Assembly (NCBI GenBank): GCA_009885995.1
Contig: VFJQ01000092.1
Span: 1-64,000, forward strand
DNA: 64,000 nt
Reading direction: 5' to 3'
Source: Verrucomicrobiota bacterium
GTDB lineage: Bacteria; Verrucomicrobiota; Verrucomicrobiia; Chthoniobacterales; Chthoniobacteraceae
Part shown: piece after piece, positions 17,124 through 26,653 of the stretch
Layout: each line of letters starts with the position of its first letter
Numbering within the stretch: the first letter of the stretch is position 1
Made by a program: the position numbers and the translations under genes
The notes under the pieces: model-generated
Told to the model about the DNA's origin: nothing
Databases searched by the model: none
Seen by the model: the letters and a program-made list of their open reading frames with translations, nothing else

Positions 17124-20100
17124 CGACCGCTTGCGTGCGGTCGGTGAAGGTGACGAGCACCGTGATGCGGCCCGCCGCATCGTAGCCGCGGGCAGCGCCG
17201 ATCGAGCCGGCGGCGGGCATCAGGGCGACGAAGCTCTTGATCGGCTTGAGCGGTGAACCGGGGCCGGTGGATTCGAGCCGGTCGCCGGCGCGGAGCAGGC
17301 GGCGCAGCTCGCCGGTGCTGTCCACGGCGAAGAGGGCGGCGCGGTTCTTCGCCGTCACGCCGATGTTTTTGTTGATCGCGAGCAGCGCGGAGATCAGCGC
17401 GCCGTAGCCTGTGCCGTCGGGCTTGGCGACGGAGGTGAAGCGGCCCCACTTCCCGCCGCCCGGCGCGAACTCGCCGATGCGGGCGATCTGCCGGGGCTGC
17501 CCGTCGTCGCGCGCGTCGAAGATCGAGTCCGCGGCGCGCTGGCCGGGCAGCGTGGCCTGGCCGATGAAGGCGGACGCCTGGCCCAGCCCCGCGAGCGTCG
17601 CGCGCAGAGCCCGCAAGCCGGAGCCGGGAGAGGGTCCGCCAAACGGCGCGGGCACGGGCCCGGCGCGCTGGGCCAGCCGGCGCAGCGTGATCGGTCCGCC
17701 CGTGGCGACTCCCGCCGCGTCGAAGACCGCGGAGTTGTCCTTTTTGGTGATCCCGCCCGGCCCGATGCGCAGCAGGCTCTCGAAGACGGTGGCCTCGGGC
17801 GCGTAGGCGGGCAGCTTGAAGCTGAGCAGCTTCGCGGCCGGCAGGTCGGGCGCGGCGAAGTCATCGGTCTGGCCGAGGCGCAGCCAGTCGCTCGGATCGT
17901 CCGCGTCGGCGGGCACGAGGTAGAGCGCCTGCGTCTTGTCGGTGAAGGTGAGACGCACGCCGATCGTATGCGGCCCGCTGCGCCAGCGGCCTTCGGCGAG
18001 CGTGCCGGCCTGGCCGACGAGCGTCGCGATGGTGCGCACTTTTTTGCCGAAGACGATGTCGCCCTTGCGCACGAGCGCGCGCAGGCCGCTCACGGGCGCG
18101 CCGGATTCGGGCTGGCTCGCGATGCCGCTGATCGGGCCGGTGGCGAAGATCGCCACGTTGTTGCTCGTCGTGACGCCCGTGCCTTTCAGCGTGGCGGAAA
18201 AGAACGTCGTGTCGCCGGTGCCGTCGATTGTGAGGAAGCTCTTGAGCTTCACGCCGGGATGGCCGGGGATCTCCTGCCCGCGCCGCGCGGCGGGCAGCAG
18301 GGTATTCGTCATCAAGCCGGTGAAAAGCGTCTGGTCGCTATCGCTGCGGACATCCGCGCCGCGCTGGAAGGTCGCGAGCACGGCGTCGCCGGTGGGCGGC
18401 ATCAGCTTCATCACCATCGCCATCGGCCCGCCGGTCTCGACGGCGCGCATCTCCCCGCTGCGCAGCAGCACGGTGCCCGTGGCGTCGAAGACGGCGTCGA
18501 GTTTTTGCCCCGCCGTGGTTTTCAAAGTGCCGCCGAAGATCGCGACATCGGGCGCGGAGAAGGAGTTGAAGACGGTGCCCGGCGGCACGGTGGGGTCGGG
18601 CACGGTGACTTGCGTGGCGACGTTCACCTGCGCCCCCGGCACGGTGAGACCGAAGGCGTAGGCCGCGCCTTTGTTGCCGGCGATGAAGTCGTCGTCCGGA
18701 TCGCCGGCCAGCGCGAGCGTGCCGGCGAAGGCGACGCTCGCGCCGAAGGTCGCGTCGGGCGCGAAGCTCGGGTGGCGCAGCGTGAAGATCGGCGTGGCTG
18801 GCTGCGCGCCGCCGAGGTCATAGACATGGGCCACGCCGGGCTCGTCCGTGGTCTGGCTGGGCGAGCCGACCTCCATCAGCGGATCAAGGAGCGCCACGCT
18901 CGTGCCAAAGAACGGCGCGGTGGAGGCCGTCGTGGGATCGTTGAAGGTCCGCACCGGCGTGGCGGCGTTCGCTCGCGCGAGGTCGTGGAGATAGACGCGG
19001 CCTTTGATCCCGCTGGTCGTGAGCGGCGGCGAGCCGAGCGCGAGCCGGGCGCCCGCGATGGCGATGCTCTTGCCGAAGACGCGATCGAAGGAGCCGTCGG
19101 GATTTTTCAGCTTCAAGACGGGCACCGTCGGGTTTGCGCCCCCGAGATCATACACATGGACGCTGCCGGACTGATCACCGGGCGCGCCCACGACCACGCG
19201 GTTGCCCGAGATGCCGACGCCATTTCCGAAGAAGTCTCCACTGACGGGGAGCGGGTTGTTCAACGTCCGCACGGGCACCGTCGGCGTGCCGCTGCTCATG
19301 TCGAAAACGTAAGCGCGCCCGGAGGCGGTCGCCTCGGTGTCGTCCCGCGCCGCACCGACCACGACGAGCGAACCCGACACCGCGACCTGCTCGCCGAAAC
19401 CGTCGCCATCGGAGTTCGCCGGGCTCGGGTTGTTTAAGAGCACCGTCGGATCCGTGGGCGTGCCGCCGGCGAGATCGAAGACATAGACGCGGCCCGCGAA
19501 CTGCGCGCCTTCGTTGTCCAGCGGCGCGCCGATGGCGACGAGCGAGCCATCGGCGGCGACGGCGGTCCCGAACTCATCGAGCCCGGTCGGCGTCGTTTCC
19601 TTCAGCGTGCCGATCGAGATCGTGGGCGTGCCGCTCGCCGGATCGAAGAAATGCCCCGCGCCCACGTTGTTGCCGTTGTCGTCGTCGTTCGGCGCGCCGA
19701 CGAGCACGTGCGTGGCGGAGACGGCCACCGCGCTGCCGAAGAGATCGCCGATGTCGGGCGTCTGGTTGTCGAGCGTCAGCACCGGCGTCTCAGGCGTGCC
19801 GCTGACGAGGTCGTAGAAATAGGCGCGGCCCGAATCGAGCGCGAGCGCGTCGTCCTTCGGCGCGCCGATGACCGCCCGCTGCCCGGCGGCGGCGACGCTC
19901 GTGCCGAAGAAATCGTCCTGCGTCGGCGCGGGGTTGATGAAGACCGCCCGCGGGATCGCGGGCGTGCCGCCGAGGAGATCGTAGGCGTAGGCCCGCCCGG
20001 AATTTAGCGCGTCGGTGTCGTCGTTGGGCGCGCCGACGATCACGTTCGTGCCGGCGATGGTCACCGCGCTGCCGAACAGGTCCGACGCGCCGGGGCTCGG

Positions 20101-20808
20101 ATTATCCAGCGTCAGCACCGGCGTGGTCGGCGTGCCGCCGGCGACATCATAGACGTAGGCGATCCCCGAGTCGTTCGCCGTGGTGTCGTCCTGCGGCGCG
20201 CCGACGATCAGGCGGCTGCCGGAGATGGCGACTGCGGCGCCGAAAAGATCGGAGTCGGCAGGGCTCGGATTCGGCAGCACCACGACCGGCGTCGTGGGCG
20301 TGAGCGAGGCGAGGTCGAAGACTCGGACGACGCCGCTATTCGCATCGAGCAGCGTGGTCTGGCCCTGCGGCGCGCCGACGACGACGCGCGTGCCCGAGAT
20401 GCCCACCGCCGCGCCGAACTGCCCCGGGATCGTCCCCCCCGGCGGGATCAAGGTGACCACCGGACGCGTCGGCGTGGCGCCGGCGAGATCGAAGACATAG
20501 ACGAAGCCGTTGGGATTGCCCACGGCGAGGCGGGTGCCCGAGAGCGCGACGGCGGTGGCGAAGCCGACGTTGTTTAGCCGGTGGAGCAGGTCGCCATTCC
20601 CAGAGCTGTAGATTTTCACCGAGCCCGACTCCACGAGCGCGAAGTAGGCGCCGTCCGCCGCGACCGCCGAGCCCTGCCTGGTATTCGTCTTGATGACCGT
20701 GCTGGTGGAGAAGAGCGAGTGCTTCAGTGGAGGACTATCCTGGGCGATGGCCGTGCTGCCGATCACTGCGAGGACGAGATGCGAGAGGTGGGAAGTGAAC
20801 GGATTCAT
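17104..20808 (-). CDS. FG-GAP repeat secreted protein with shared C-terminal module
   Basis: A 1234-residue protein. The ATG at 20808 gives a signal peptide (MNPFTSHLSHLVLAVIGSTAIAQ). Residues to about 740 are FG-GAP type propeller blades, each of roughly 55-60 residues, of the form LFG(A/S)AVxxxxxxxxVGAPxDD...SGxAYxYDL. This is the integrin-alpha-like calcium-binding fold. The last 490 residues or so (from about 18580 down) are a different module made of R-x-G-(D/Q) blocks such as LVRKGDIVFGKKVRTIATLV and RAGDRLESTGPGSPLKPIKS, ending ARGYDAAGR and TDRTQAV. The same module closes the delta-60 protein at 45585-47045. A DUF7453-like assignment is possible but unchecked. The 3' end overlaps the convergent esterase gene by 20 bases. 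Confidence 0.85.
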   Translation of the reverse strand: MNPFTSHLSHLVLAVIGSTAIAQDSPPLKHSLFSTSTVIKTNTRQGSAVAADGAYFALVESGSVKIYSSGNGDLLHRLNNVGFATAVALSGTRLAVGNPNGFVYVFDLAGATPTRPVVTLIPPGGTIPGQFGAAVGISGTRVVVGAPQGQTTLLDANSGVVRVFDLASLTPTTPVVVLPNPSPADSDLFGAAVAISGSRLIVGAPQDDTTANDSGIAYVYDVAGGTPTTPVLTLDNPSPGASDLFGSAVTIAGTNVIVGAPNDDTDALNSGRAYAYDLLGGTPAIPRAVFINPAPTQDDFFGTSVAAAGQRAVIGAPKDDALALDSGRAYFYDLVSGTPETPVLTLDNQTPDIGDLFGSAVAVSATHVLVGAPNDDDNGNNVGAGHFFDPASGTPTISIGTLKETTPTGLDEFGTAVAADGSLVAIGAPLDNEGAQFAGRVYVFDLAGGTPTDPTVLLNNPSPANSDGDGFGEQVAVSGSLVVVGAARDDTEATASGRAYVFDMSSGTPTVPVRTLNNPLPVSGDFFGNGVGISGNRVVVGAPGDQSGSVHVYDLGGANPTVPVLKLKNPDGSFDRVFGKSIAIAGARLALGSPPLTTSGIKGRVYLHDLARANAATPVRTFNDPTTASTAPFFGTSVALLDPLMEVGSPSQTTDEPGVAHVYDLGGAQPATPIFTLRHPSFAPDATFGASVAFAGTLALAGDPDDDFIAGNKGAAYAFGLTVPGAQVNVATQVTVPDPTVPPGTVFNSFSAPDVAIFGGTLKTTAGQKLDAVFDATGTVLLRSGEMRAVETGGPMAMVMKLMPPTGDAVLATFQRGADVRSDSDQTLFTGLMTNTLLPAARRGQEIPGHPGVKLKSFLTIDGTGDTTFFSATLKGTGVTTSNNVAIFATGPISGIASQPESGAPVSGLRALVRKGDIVFGKKVRTIATLVGQAGTLAEGRWRSGPHTIGVRLTFTDKTQALYLVPADADDPSDWLRLGQTDDFAAPDLPAAKLLSFKLPAYAPEATVFESLLRIGPGGITKKDNSAVFDAAGVATGGPITLRRLAQRAGPVPAPFGGPSPGSGLRALRATLAGLGQASAFIGQATLPGQRAADSIFDARDDGQPRQIARIGEFAPGGGKWGRFTSVAKPDGTGYGALISALLAINKNIGVTAKNRAALFAVDSTGELRRLLRAGDRLESTGPGSPLKPIKSFVALMPAAGSIGAARGYDAAGRITVLVTFTDRTQAVVTIQVP

Positions 20809-20922
20809 GGCAGGAGAGACTTCTAGCGCCTGCGCGGCGTGCGGAAAGCATCGGTGCGGCAAAGTTGCTTGTGTTTGCACGTGAGCCGGGCTTTATCGCG
20901 CCCCTCTTTTTCAACCACTGCC

Positions 20923-22140
20923 ATGCCCAAGAAAACCATCCGCGACCTCGATCTCACCGGTAAACGCGTCCTCGTGCGCGTCGATTTCAATGTGCCCCTC
21001 GACCAGAAGGACGGCGGCGTGGTCATCACCGACGACACGCGCATCAAGGAGACGCTGCCGACGCTCAAGTATCTGATCGCCGCCGGCGCGAAGGTGATCC
21101 TCTGCTCGCACCTCGGCCGGCCGAAGGGCAAGCGCAGCGAGAAGGAATCGCTGCGGCCGGTCGCGGACCATCTGCATTCGCTGCTCGGGCAGTCCGTTGC
21201 GTTCAGCCACGACACGATCGGCGAGGTGCCGGAGAAGATCATCGCGCACATGAAGAATGGCGACGTGGCGCTGCTCGAGAATGTGCGCTTTCAAGCGGAG
21301 GAGGAGGCGAACGATCCGGCCTTCGCGCAGGCGCTGGCGAAGCTGTGTGACGTGTATGTGAATGACGCGTTTGGATCCGCGCATCGCGCGCACGCTTCGA
21401 CGGAAGGCGTCGCGCATCACGTCGGCGCGGCGGTGTCCGGCCTGCTGATGGAGAAAGAGCTTCAGTATCTGCACGACGAACTCGAAGTGCCGGCGCGGCC
21501 TTTCGTGGTGATCCTCGGCGGTGCGAAGGTGAACGATAAGATCGCCGTCATCGACCGCCTGCTCGAGAAGGCCGACACGATCATCATCGGCGGCGGCATG
21601 GCCTTCACCTTCCGCAAGCTTATGCAGGGCATCGGCATCGGCCGCAGCCTTTATAAGCCCGAGTGGGAGCCGATCGCGCAGGCCGCGATCGACAAGGCGA
21701 AGGCGCGCGGCGTGAAGCTGCTCGTCCCGATTGATGGGCTCGTTTCCGACAAGTTCGACTTCGACGCCAAGACCATCGGTGCGACCCAGATGATCCCTCC
21801 GGGCGAGAGTATTCCGGAAGGCTGGGAAGGTCTCGATATCGGGCCGGAGAGCGTGAAGCTCTTTTCGGAGGAAATCGCGAAAGCGAAGACCGTGCTGTGG
21901 AATGGACCGATGGGGGTTTTCGAAATCAAGGCGACGGCCAAAGGCACGTTCGATATCGCGGAAGCGATTGCGGCGAACCAGGGTGCGAAGACGATCATCG
22001 GCGGCGGCGACAGCGTGAAGGCCGTGAAGCGCGCGGGCGTGGCGGATAAGGTGACCTTCATCAGCACCGGCGGTGGAGCGAGCCTCGAACTGCTCGAAGG
22101 CAAGACGCTCCCCGGCGTGGCCGCGCTCAACGACAAGTAA
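20923..22140 (+). CDS. pgk: Phosphoglycerate kinase
   Basis: A 405-residue cytoplasmic enzyme of normal length that converts 1,3-bisphosphoglycerate and ADP to 3-phosphoglycerate and ATP. The start ATG 20923 gives MPKKTIRDLDLTGKRVLVRV with the conserved RVDFNVPL. HLGRPKG, LLENVRFQAEEE and NDAFGSAHRAHAST are substrate-site motifs. WNGPMGVFE and GGGDSVKAVKRAG form the nucleotide-side hinge. It is followed 18 bases later by tpiA, a common glycolytic pair, so both are probably one transcript. Confidence 0.97.
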   Translation: MPKKTIRDLDLTGKRVLVRVDFNVPLDQKDGGVVITDDTRIKETLPTLKYLIAAGAKVILCSHLGRPKGKRSEKESLRPVADHLHSLLGQSVAFSHDTIGEVPEKIIAHMKNGDVALLENVRFQAEEEANDPAFAQALAKLCDVYVNDAFGSAHRAHASTEGVAHHVGAAVSGLLMEKELQYLHDELEVPARPFVVILGGAKVNDKIAVIDRLLEKADTIIIGGGMAFTFRKLMQGIGIGRSLYKPEWEPIAQAAIDKAKARGVKLLVPIDGLVSDKFDFDAKTIGATQMIPPGESIPEGWEGLDIGPESVKLFSEEIAKAKTVLWNGPMGVFEIKATAKGTFDIAEAIAANQGAKTIIGGGDSVKAVKRAGVADKVTFISTGGGASLELLEGKTLPGVAALNDK

Positions 22141-22158
22141 TCTCAACCGACCCGACTC

Positions 22159-22929
22159 ATGCGCCGCAAGATCATCGCCGCGAACTGGAAGATGAACATG
22201 ACCAACGACGAGGCGGAGGGTTTCCTCGAAACCTTCCTCCTCGAAGTCGGCGACGAGAAGCGCGTCGATGTCGTGCTCGTGCCCTCCTTCACCACGCTCG
22301 CGAAGGTAAGCGAGAAGCTCAGCAGCGTGCAGAACGTGAAGCTAGGTGCGCAGAATATGCACTGGGAGAAGCCCGGCGCGTTCACCGGCGAGATCAGCGC
22401 GGAGATGCTGCGCGAGTTGTTCGTCCGCTATGTCGTGCTCGGGCACAGTGAGCGCCGCGCGCTTTTCGGCGAGACTGATGCGATCGTGAACAAGAAGACC
22501 AAGGCCGCGCTCGCCGCGACGATGACGCCGATCGTCTGCATCGGTGAGACACTCGCCGAGCGCGACGCGGGTCAGGTCGAGACCGTGCTGGAGACGCAAC
22601 TGCGCGGCAGCCTCGCCGACCTCACGCCCGCGCAGATCGAAGACCTCGTGCTCGCTTACGAACCCGTCTGGGCCATTGGCACCGGCCGCACGGCCACGCC
22701 GCAGCAGGCGCAGGAAGCGCACGCCTTCATCCGTAAGACACTCGCCGCGATCAGCGACGACGCGATCGCGGGCAAAGTCCGCATCCAATATGGTGGCAGC
22801 GTGAAGCCGGCGAACACCGCCGACTTGATGAGCCAGCCGGATATCGACGGCGCGCTCGTCGGCGGCGCGAGTCTCGAGCCACGCGGCTTTGCGGAAATCA
22901 TCCAGGCGACCTGCGGGACGCTCGGCTAG
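22159..22929 (+). CDS. tpiA: Triosephosphate isomerase
   Basis: A 256-residue TIM-barrel enzyme that interconverts dihydroxyacetone phosphate and glyceraldehyde 3-phosphate. It starts MRRKIIAANWKMNMT with the Asn and Lys of the active site. YVVLGHSERR holds the electrophilic His, and LAYEPVWAIGTGRTATPQQA holds the catalytic Glu and the mobile loop 6. IQYGGSVKPAN and LVGGASL form the phosphate-binding end. It is co-directional with pgk and 10 bases upstream of the helicase gene. Confidence 0.97.
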   Translation: MRRKIIAANWKMNMTNDEAEGFLETFLLEVGDEKRVDVVLVPSFTTLAKVSEKLSSVQNVKLGAQNMHWEKPGAFTGEISAEMLRELFVRYVVLGHSERRALFGETDAIVNKKTKAALAATMTPIVCIGETLAERDAGQVETVLETQLRGSLADLTPAQIEDLVLAYEPVWAIGTGRTATPQQAQEAHAFIRKTLAAISDDAIAGKVRIQYGGSVKPANTADLMSQPDIDGALVGGASLEPRGFAEIIQATCGTLG

Positions 22930-22939
22930 CGGCCGCGCG

Positions 22940-24934
22940 ATGGCCCGGCAATACACGCTCCAGCGCGCGAGCGGCCCGGCCGGGCCAAAGATCGATTACG
23001 CCGCGGAACTGAATGAACAGCAGTGCGCGGCGGTCACCGCACCGCCGGGCGCGGCGCTCGTCATCGCCGGCGCGGGCTCGGGCAAGACGCGCACGCTCAC
23101 GTATCGCGTCGCGTATCTCATCGAGAACGGCGTCAGCCCGCAGAACATCCTGCTGCTGACCTTCACGAACAAAGCTGCGCGCGAGATGCTCGACCGCGTC
23201 GCAGGACTGATCTCGCACGACCTTACCGGCCTGTGGGGCGGCACGTTTCACTCCGTCGGAAACCGCATCCTTCGCAAGCATCCCGCCGAGGCCGGTTACG
23301 CGCCCGGCTTCTCGATCATGGATCGCGAGGACGCGGAGGACTTGCTCGACACGGTCGTCGCCACGCTCGGCGTCGATCCGAAGGACAAGCGCTTCCCGAA
23401 GGGCGGTGTGATCGGCGACGTGCTCAGCTACGTGCTGAACACCGGCCGCAAAGTCGATGACGTGCTCATCGAGAAGTATCCGCACTTCCTCGAGTTCGCG
23501 CCGCAGATCATCGCCGCGCAGGCCAAATATGCGGCGAAGAAGCGCGAAGCAAACGCGGTCGATTTCGACGACCTGCTCGCCCAACCGCTGCGCCTGCTGC
23601 GCGAGAATGAAAGCCTGCGCGAGCACTACCAGCGGCAGTTTCAGTTTATCCTCGTCGATGAGTATCAGGACACGAACCACCTCCAGTCCGACTTCATCGA
23701 CCTGCTCGGCGCGCGGCACGGCAACGTGATGGTCGTCGGCGACGACGCGCAGAGCATCTACTCGTGGCGCGGCGCGGACTTCAAAAACATCCTCGAATTC
23801 CCCAAGCGCTACCCGCAGGCGAAGACCTACAAGATCGAGACGAATTACCGCAGCGTGCCTGAAGTGCTCGCCGTCGCGAACTCCGCCATCGCCGCCAACC
23901 TTCAGCAGTTCCGAAAGAATCTTGTCGCCGCACGCGAGGGCAATGGCATCAAGCCCGCGCTCGTGCCGCTGGGCGATAGCGGCGATCAGGCACGGTTCGT
24001 TGCGCAGCGTGTGCTGGAGCTTCACGAGGAAGGCATCGCGCTCGACGAGATGGCCGTGCTCTATCGCGCGCACTTTCACTCGATGGAAGTGCAGATGGAG
24101 TTCACGCGTCGGGGCATCCCGTTTCAGATCACGAGCGGCCTGCGCTTCTTCGAGCAGGCGCACGTGAAGGACGTCGCGGCCTTCCTCAAATATGTCGTGA
24201 ACCCTCGCGACGAGGTCGCCTTCAAGCGCATGGTGCGCCTGCTGCCCGGCATCGGTGCGCGCGGTGCAGAGAGCCTGTGGAGCGAGAGCGCGAAGGTGCT
24301 CACGTTCGATCCGCCGAGCTTCGCAAAGCTGCACGGGCTCAAGGTTCCCGCGAAGGCGCGCAAATCATTCGAGCAACTCGTCCACACGCTCGAAGAACTC
24401 GCGCCCAACGGCCAGCCCACGCCGCCAGCGGAGATGCTGCGCAGCGTCGTCGAGGCCGTTTATGATGACTACGGTAAGGCGAACTTTCCCAACTACGACC
24501 AGCGCCGCGAAGACCTGAACACGTTGATGAACTTCTCGCGGCAGTTCCCGAGCGCGGCGGAGTTTCTCGATCAGCTCGCGCTGCTCACGAACCTCGAACA
24601 CGAGTCCGTCGCCTCACGCGAGGAGACCGAACTCGTGACGATGAGCAGTGTCCACCAGGCGAAGGGCCTCGAGTGGAAGGTCGTCTTCGTGATCTGGATG
24701 GCCGACGGGAAATTTCCCAGCGGTCGCAGCCTCGAGCGCGACGATGCGCTCGAAGAGGAGCGCCGGCTTTTCTACGTCGCCGTCACACGCGCGAAGGATG
24801 AGCTGTATCTCACATATCCGCAGATACACCTCGGCAGCGGCTACGGCGACATGCTCCAGCGGCCTTCGCGTTTTCTCGGCGAACTGCCGAAGGAGTTGCT
24901 GGAGGAGTGGCAGGTCGGCGGCGGACCGTGGTGA
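22940..24934 (+). CDS. UvrD/PcrA/Rep-type ATP-dependent DNA helicase
   Basis: A 664-residue superfamily 1A helicase. ATG 22940 is the natural start after the tpiA stop. Motifs seen in order: the Q-motif region LNEQQCAAV, Walker A AGAGSGKTRTLTYRV, motif Ia LLLTFTNKAAREM, motif II ILVDEYQDTN, motif III VVGDDAQSIYSWRGAD, motif IV TYKIETNYRS, motif V MSSVHQAKGLEWKVVFV and motif VI RRLFYVAVTRAKDELYL. It unwinds DNA 3' to 5' in repair or replication restart. It is shorter than E. coli UvrD (720) and lacks the long C-terminal tail, so Rep, PcrA or UvrD identity is not decided. Confidence 0.92.
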   Translation: MARQYTLQRASGPAGPKIDYAAELNEQQCAAVTAPPGAALVIAGAGSGKTRTLTYRVAYLIENGVSPQNILLLTFTNKAAREMLDRVAGLISHDLTGLWGGTFHSVGNRILRKHPAEAGYAPGFSIMDREDAEDLLDTVVATLGVDPKDKRFPKGGVIGDVLSYVLNTGRKVDDVLIEKYPHFLEFAPQIIAAQAKYAAKKREANAVDFDDLLAQPLRLLRENESLREHYQRQFQFILVDEYQDTNHLQSDFIDLLGARHGNVMVVGDDAQSIYSWRGADFKNILEFPKRYPQAKTYKIETNYRSVPEVLAVANSAIAANLQQFRKNLVAAREGNGIKPALVPLGDSGDQARFVAQRVLELHEEGIALDEMAVLYRAHFHSMEVQMEFTRRGIPFQITSGLRFFEQAHVKDVAAFLKYVVNPRDEVAFKRMVRLLPGIGARGAESLWSESAKVLTFDPPSFAKLHGLKVPAKARKSFEQLVHTLEELAPNGQPTPPAEMLRSVVEAVYDDYGKANFPNYDQRREDLNTLMNFSRQFPSAAEFLDQLALLTNLEHESVASREETELVTMSSVHQAKGLEWKVVFVIWMADGKFPSGRSLERDDALEEERRLFYVAVTRAKDELYLTYPQIHLGSGYGDMLQRPSRFLGELPKELLEEWQVGGGPW

Positions 24935-24935
24935 A

Positions 24936-25532
24936 TCAGCGCGGTGCGGGCGTGGGCTGCACGCGTTCCAACTCACTCTTCGCCTTTTGCAGCAGGCTCT
25001 TTGAGCCAATGCCTGCGGCGACCAGCTTGCGCTGACGTTCGAGTTGGTTCTGCGCGAACTCCAAGTCGGTTCGTTGCGCCAAGGCCTCAGCTTCGGCAAG
25101 CAGTCCCTCGGAGCGGACGAGGTCATTTTGCGCCGTGGCGAGCAGGGCGAGGGATACCTCGTTACGCGCGGCGCGTTCTTTGAAAGAAGCCAGGTGCGTG
25201 CGCTGCGCAGCGACGTGCGCCTGCTGATAGCGCAGCGTCGCGCGCACGGCTTTCAGCCCGGCGCGTTCGGCTTCGACCTTCGACACGACGCCTTTGCGCT
25301 GGAGTTGGTTCCAGCGCTCCGCGGTTCGTTGTGCGCGCTCCGCTTCCGCGCGTGCGCGGTCGAGGTCGGGCAGGGGAGTCTCCCATGGGACGGTCTTTCC
25401 GCCCGCCGCTGGTTTCACGTCCGTAAGGCGCAGGCTCGGCTCGAAGTCGAGCGGTTCGCGCCCGTCGCGCTGCGGCAACTCGTCCACGGCGAGCGCCGCG
25501 GTCGCGAGTGCGAACAGCAGCGCGGTCTTCAT
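24936..25532 (-). CDS. Secreted coiled-coil protein of unknown function
   Basis: A 198-residue protein with a signal peptide (MKTALLFALATAALAVDELP). Residues from about 60 to 190 are heptad-like and Ala/Arg/Glu/Leu-rich (ARAEAERAQRTAERWNQLQR, KGVVSKVEAERAGLKAVRA), strongly predicting long helices. The pattern is reminiscent of the hairpin of TolC/HlyD-type periplasmic proteins, but no lipoyl or beta-barrel part is present, so I leave it as unknown. Its start overlaps the stop of the cupin gene upstream on the same strand (four bases), indicating an operon. It converges with the helicase, with one base between the stops. Confidence 0.7.
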   Translation of the reverse strand: MKTALLFALATAALAVDELPQRDGREPLDFEPSLRLTDVKPAAGGKTVPWETPLPDLDRARAEAERAQRTAERWNQLQRKGVVSKVEAERAGLKAVRATLRYQQAHVAAQRTHLASFKERAARNEVSLALLATAQNDLVRSEGLLAEAEALAQRTDLEFAQNQLERQRKLVAAGIGSKSLLQKAKSELERVQPTPAPR

Positions 25533-26260
25533 AGTCCCGTGTCGAGGTAACGCTGCCAGTCGTCGGGTAGGGGAGCGCGCTCGATGGCGTCAGCGATGCG
25601 GCCTTCAAACGCCGGCTCGAAGCTCGTCGTCGTGCCATAGACCATGATCGCGTCGGCGCTGCCCTCGACGCGCAGCGCGTGCGCGACGCCGGCGGGGATC
25701 ACGACGCCTGCGTTGTTCGCGCCGCGCCGATCGTCGCCTTCGATGATGAAGCGCATCACGCGTCGCTCCATGCCGGCACGTTCGTCCACGAGGAGCATCT
25801 CGATATTGCCCTGCACGAAGAACATCGCGTCCCACTGCTCACGATCGTAGGGGCGCAGCGAGAAGTTGCCCGGCTCGTCGATGAAGAGTTTGTGAAACCA
25901 CGCGCCCGGATCTACGCCCTCGGGCACGTGCGGCGGGTGGATGTGAAAGCCTTTTGCGGTGCCCGCGAACATCCGCGCGGCAGCCCATTGTCGCGGCCAC
26001 AGTCCGATCGCGGCGAGCGCGCCTTGGTCCTGCCTCGCGAACTCACCGAACGCGCCGCGATGCCGCTGCGGGAAGATCTTGCGGCTGAATATCTCGACGC
26101 CTGGAATCCACGCGTCCGCCAATTCCGCGGCCTTGCCCGCGATCTCGCCGACCTCGACGCCGCTCGTGGCCAGCCGCTCGGCGAGCGAGCGCGCGGAGTA
26201 GTCGCGCTGCGTGAGTGCAGCTTGTGCGTCGGGCTTAAGGGCATGCCAGCGGTTGATCAT
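25529..26260 (-). CDS. Cupin protein related to dTDP-4-dehydrorhamnose 3,5-epimerase
   Basis: A 243-residue protein with a central RmlC-like double-stranded beta-helix: GFHIHPPHVPEGVDPGAWFH, KLFIDEPGNFSLRPYDREQW, GNIEMLLVDERAG and VVIPAGVAHALRVEGSADAI. The two His in HIHPPH and the PAGVAHAL strand match the epimerase family. The N-terminal 70 residues (ALTQRDYSARSLAERLATSG) are helical and not part of the usual epimerase. It may epimerise a nucleotide-sugar or be a sugar-binding cupin. No other rhamnose genes are nearby, so the pathway is open. Confidence 0.75.
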   Translation of the reverse strand: MINRWHALKPDAQAALTQRDYSARSLAERLATSGVEVGEIAGKAAELADAWIPGVEIFSRKIFPQRHRGAFGEFARQDQGALAAIGLWPRQWAAARMFAGTAKGFHIHPPHVPEGVDPGAWFHKLFIDEPGNFSLRPYDREQWDAMFFVQGNIEMLLVDERAGMERRVMRFIIEGDDRRGANNAGVVIPAGVAHALRVEGSADAIMVYGTTTSFEPAFEGRIADAIERAPLPDDWQRYLDTGL

Positions 26261-26320
26261 ATGAAGTGCTTACCGGATTCCCGCTGGCGCTGCAAACGCG
26301 CATCGGCCTACATTCGCGGC

Positions 26321-26653
26321 GTGATCGTCTTTCTCCGCATCGTCTTCGCCGTCGTGCTCGTCGCGATGCTCGCCGTTACCGGCTGGGCTAGCGGTGAGGT
26401 GGCGCTGTGGAAGACGCCGCGCGAAGTGATCGGGCATCCGTGGTTCGTCGCGACGCTCTTCGACACCTACTTCGCCTTCCTCACGTTCTGGCTGTGGGTC
26501 GCCTACCAGTCGCGCTCGTGGCTCGTGCGCGTCGGCTGGCTCGTGGCGATCCTGCTGCTGGGGAACATCGCGATGGCGATCTACATGCTCATCCGGCTCT
26601 TCCGCCTCCCGGCGGATGCGAAGATCGAGCGACTGCTGTTGCGCGAGCCGTGA
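26321..26653 (+). CDS. DUF1475 small membrane protein
   Basis: A 110-residue protein. GTG 26321 is chosen because it starts the first hydrophobic segment (VIVFLRIVFAVVLVAMLAVT). Three membrane segments are seen, with the family-like middle HPWFVATLFDTYFAFLTFWL and WVAYQSRSWLVRVGWLVAIL. The function of DUF1475 is unknown. The stop overlaps the GTG of the next gene, making it the first gene of a four-gene membrane and lipid cluster. Confidence 0.75.
   Translation: MIVFLRIVFAVVLVAMLAVTGWASGEVALWKTPREVIGHPWFVATLFDTYFAFLTFWLWVAYQSRSWLVRVGWLVAILLLGNIAMAIYMLIRLFRLPADAKIERLLLREP

Noticed and set aside
24936-25532. Calling the coiled-coil protein a TolC or HlyD export component serving the giant proteins
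   Set aside because: Only helices are present, with no barrel, lipoyl or membrane-fusion domain, and the gene is coupled to a cupin gene far from the giants.
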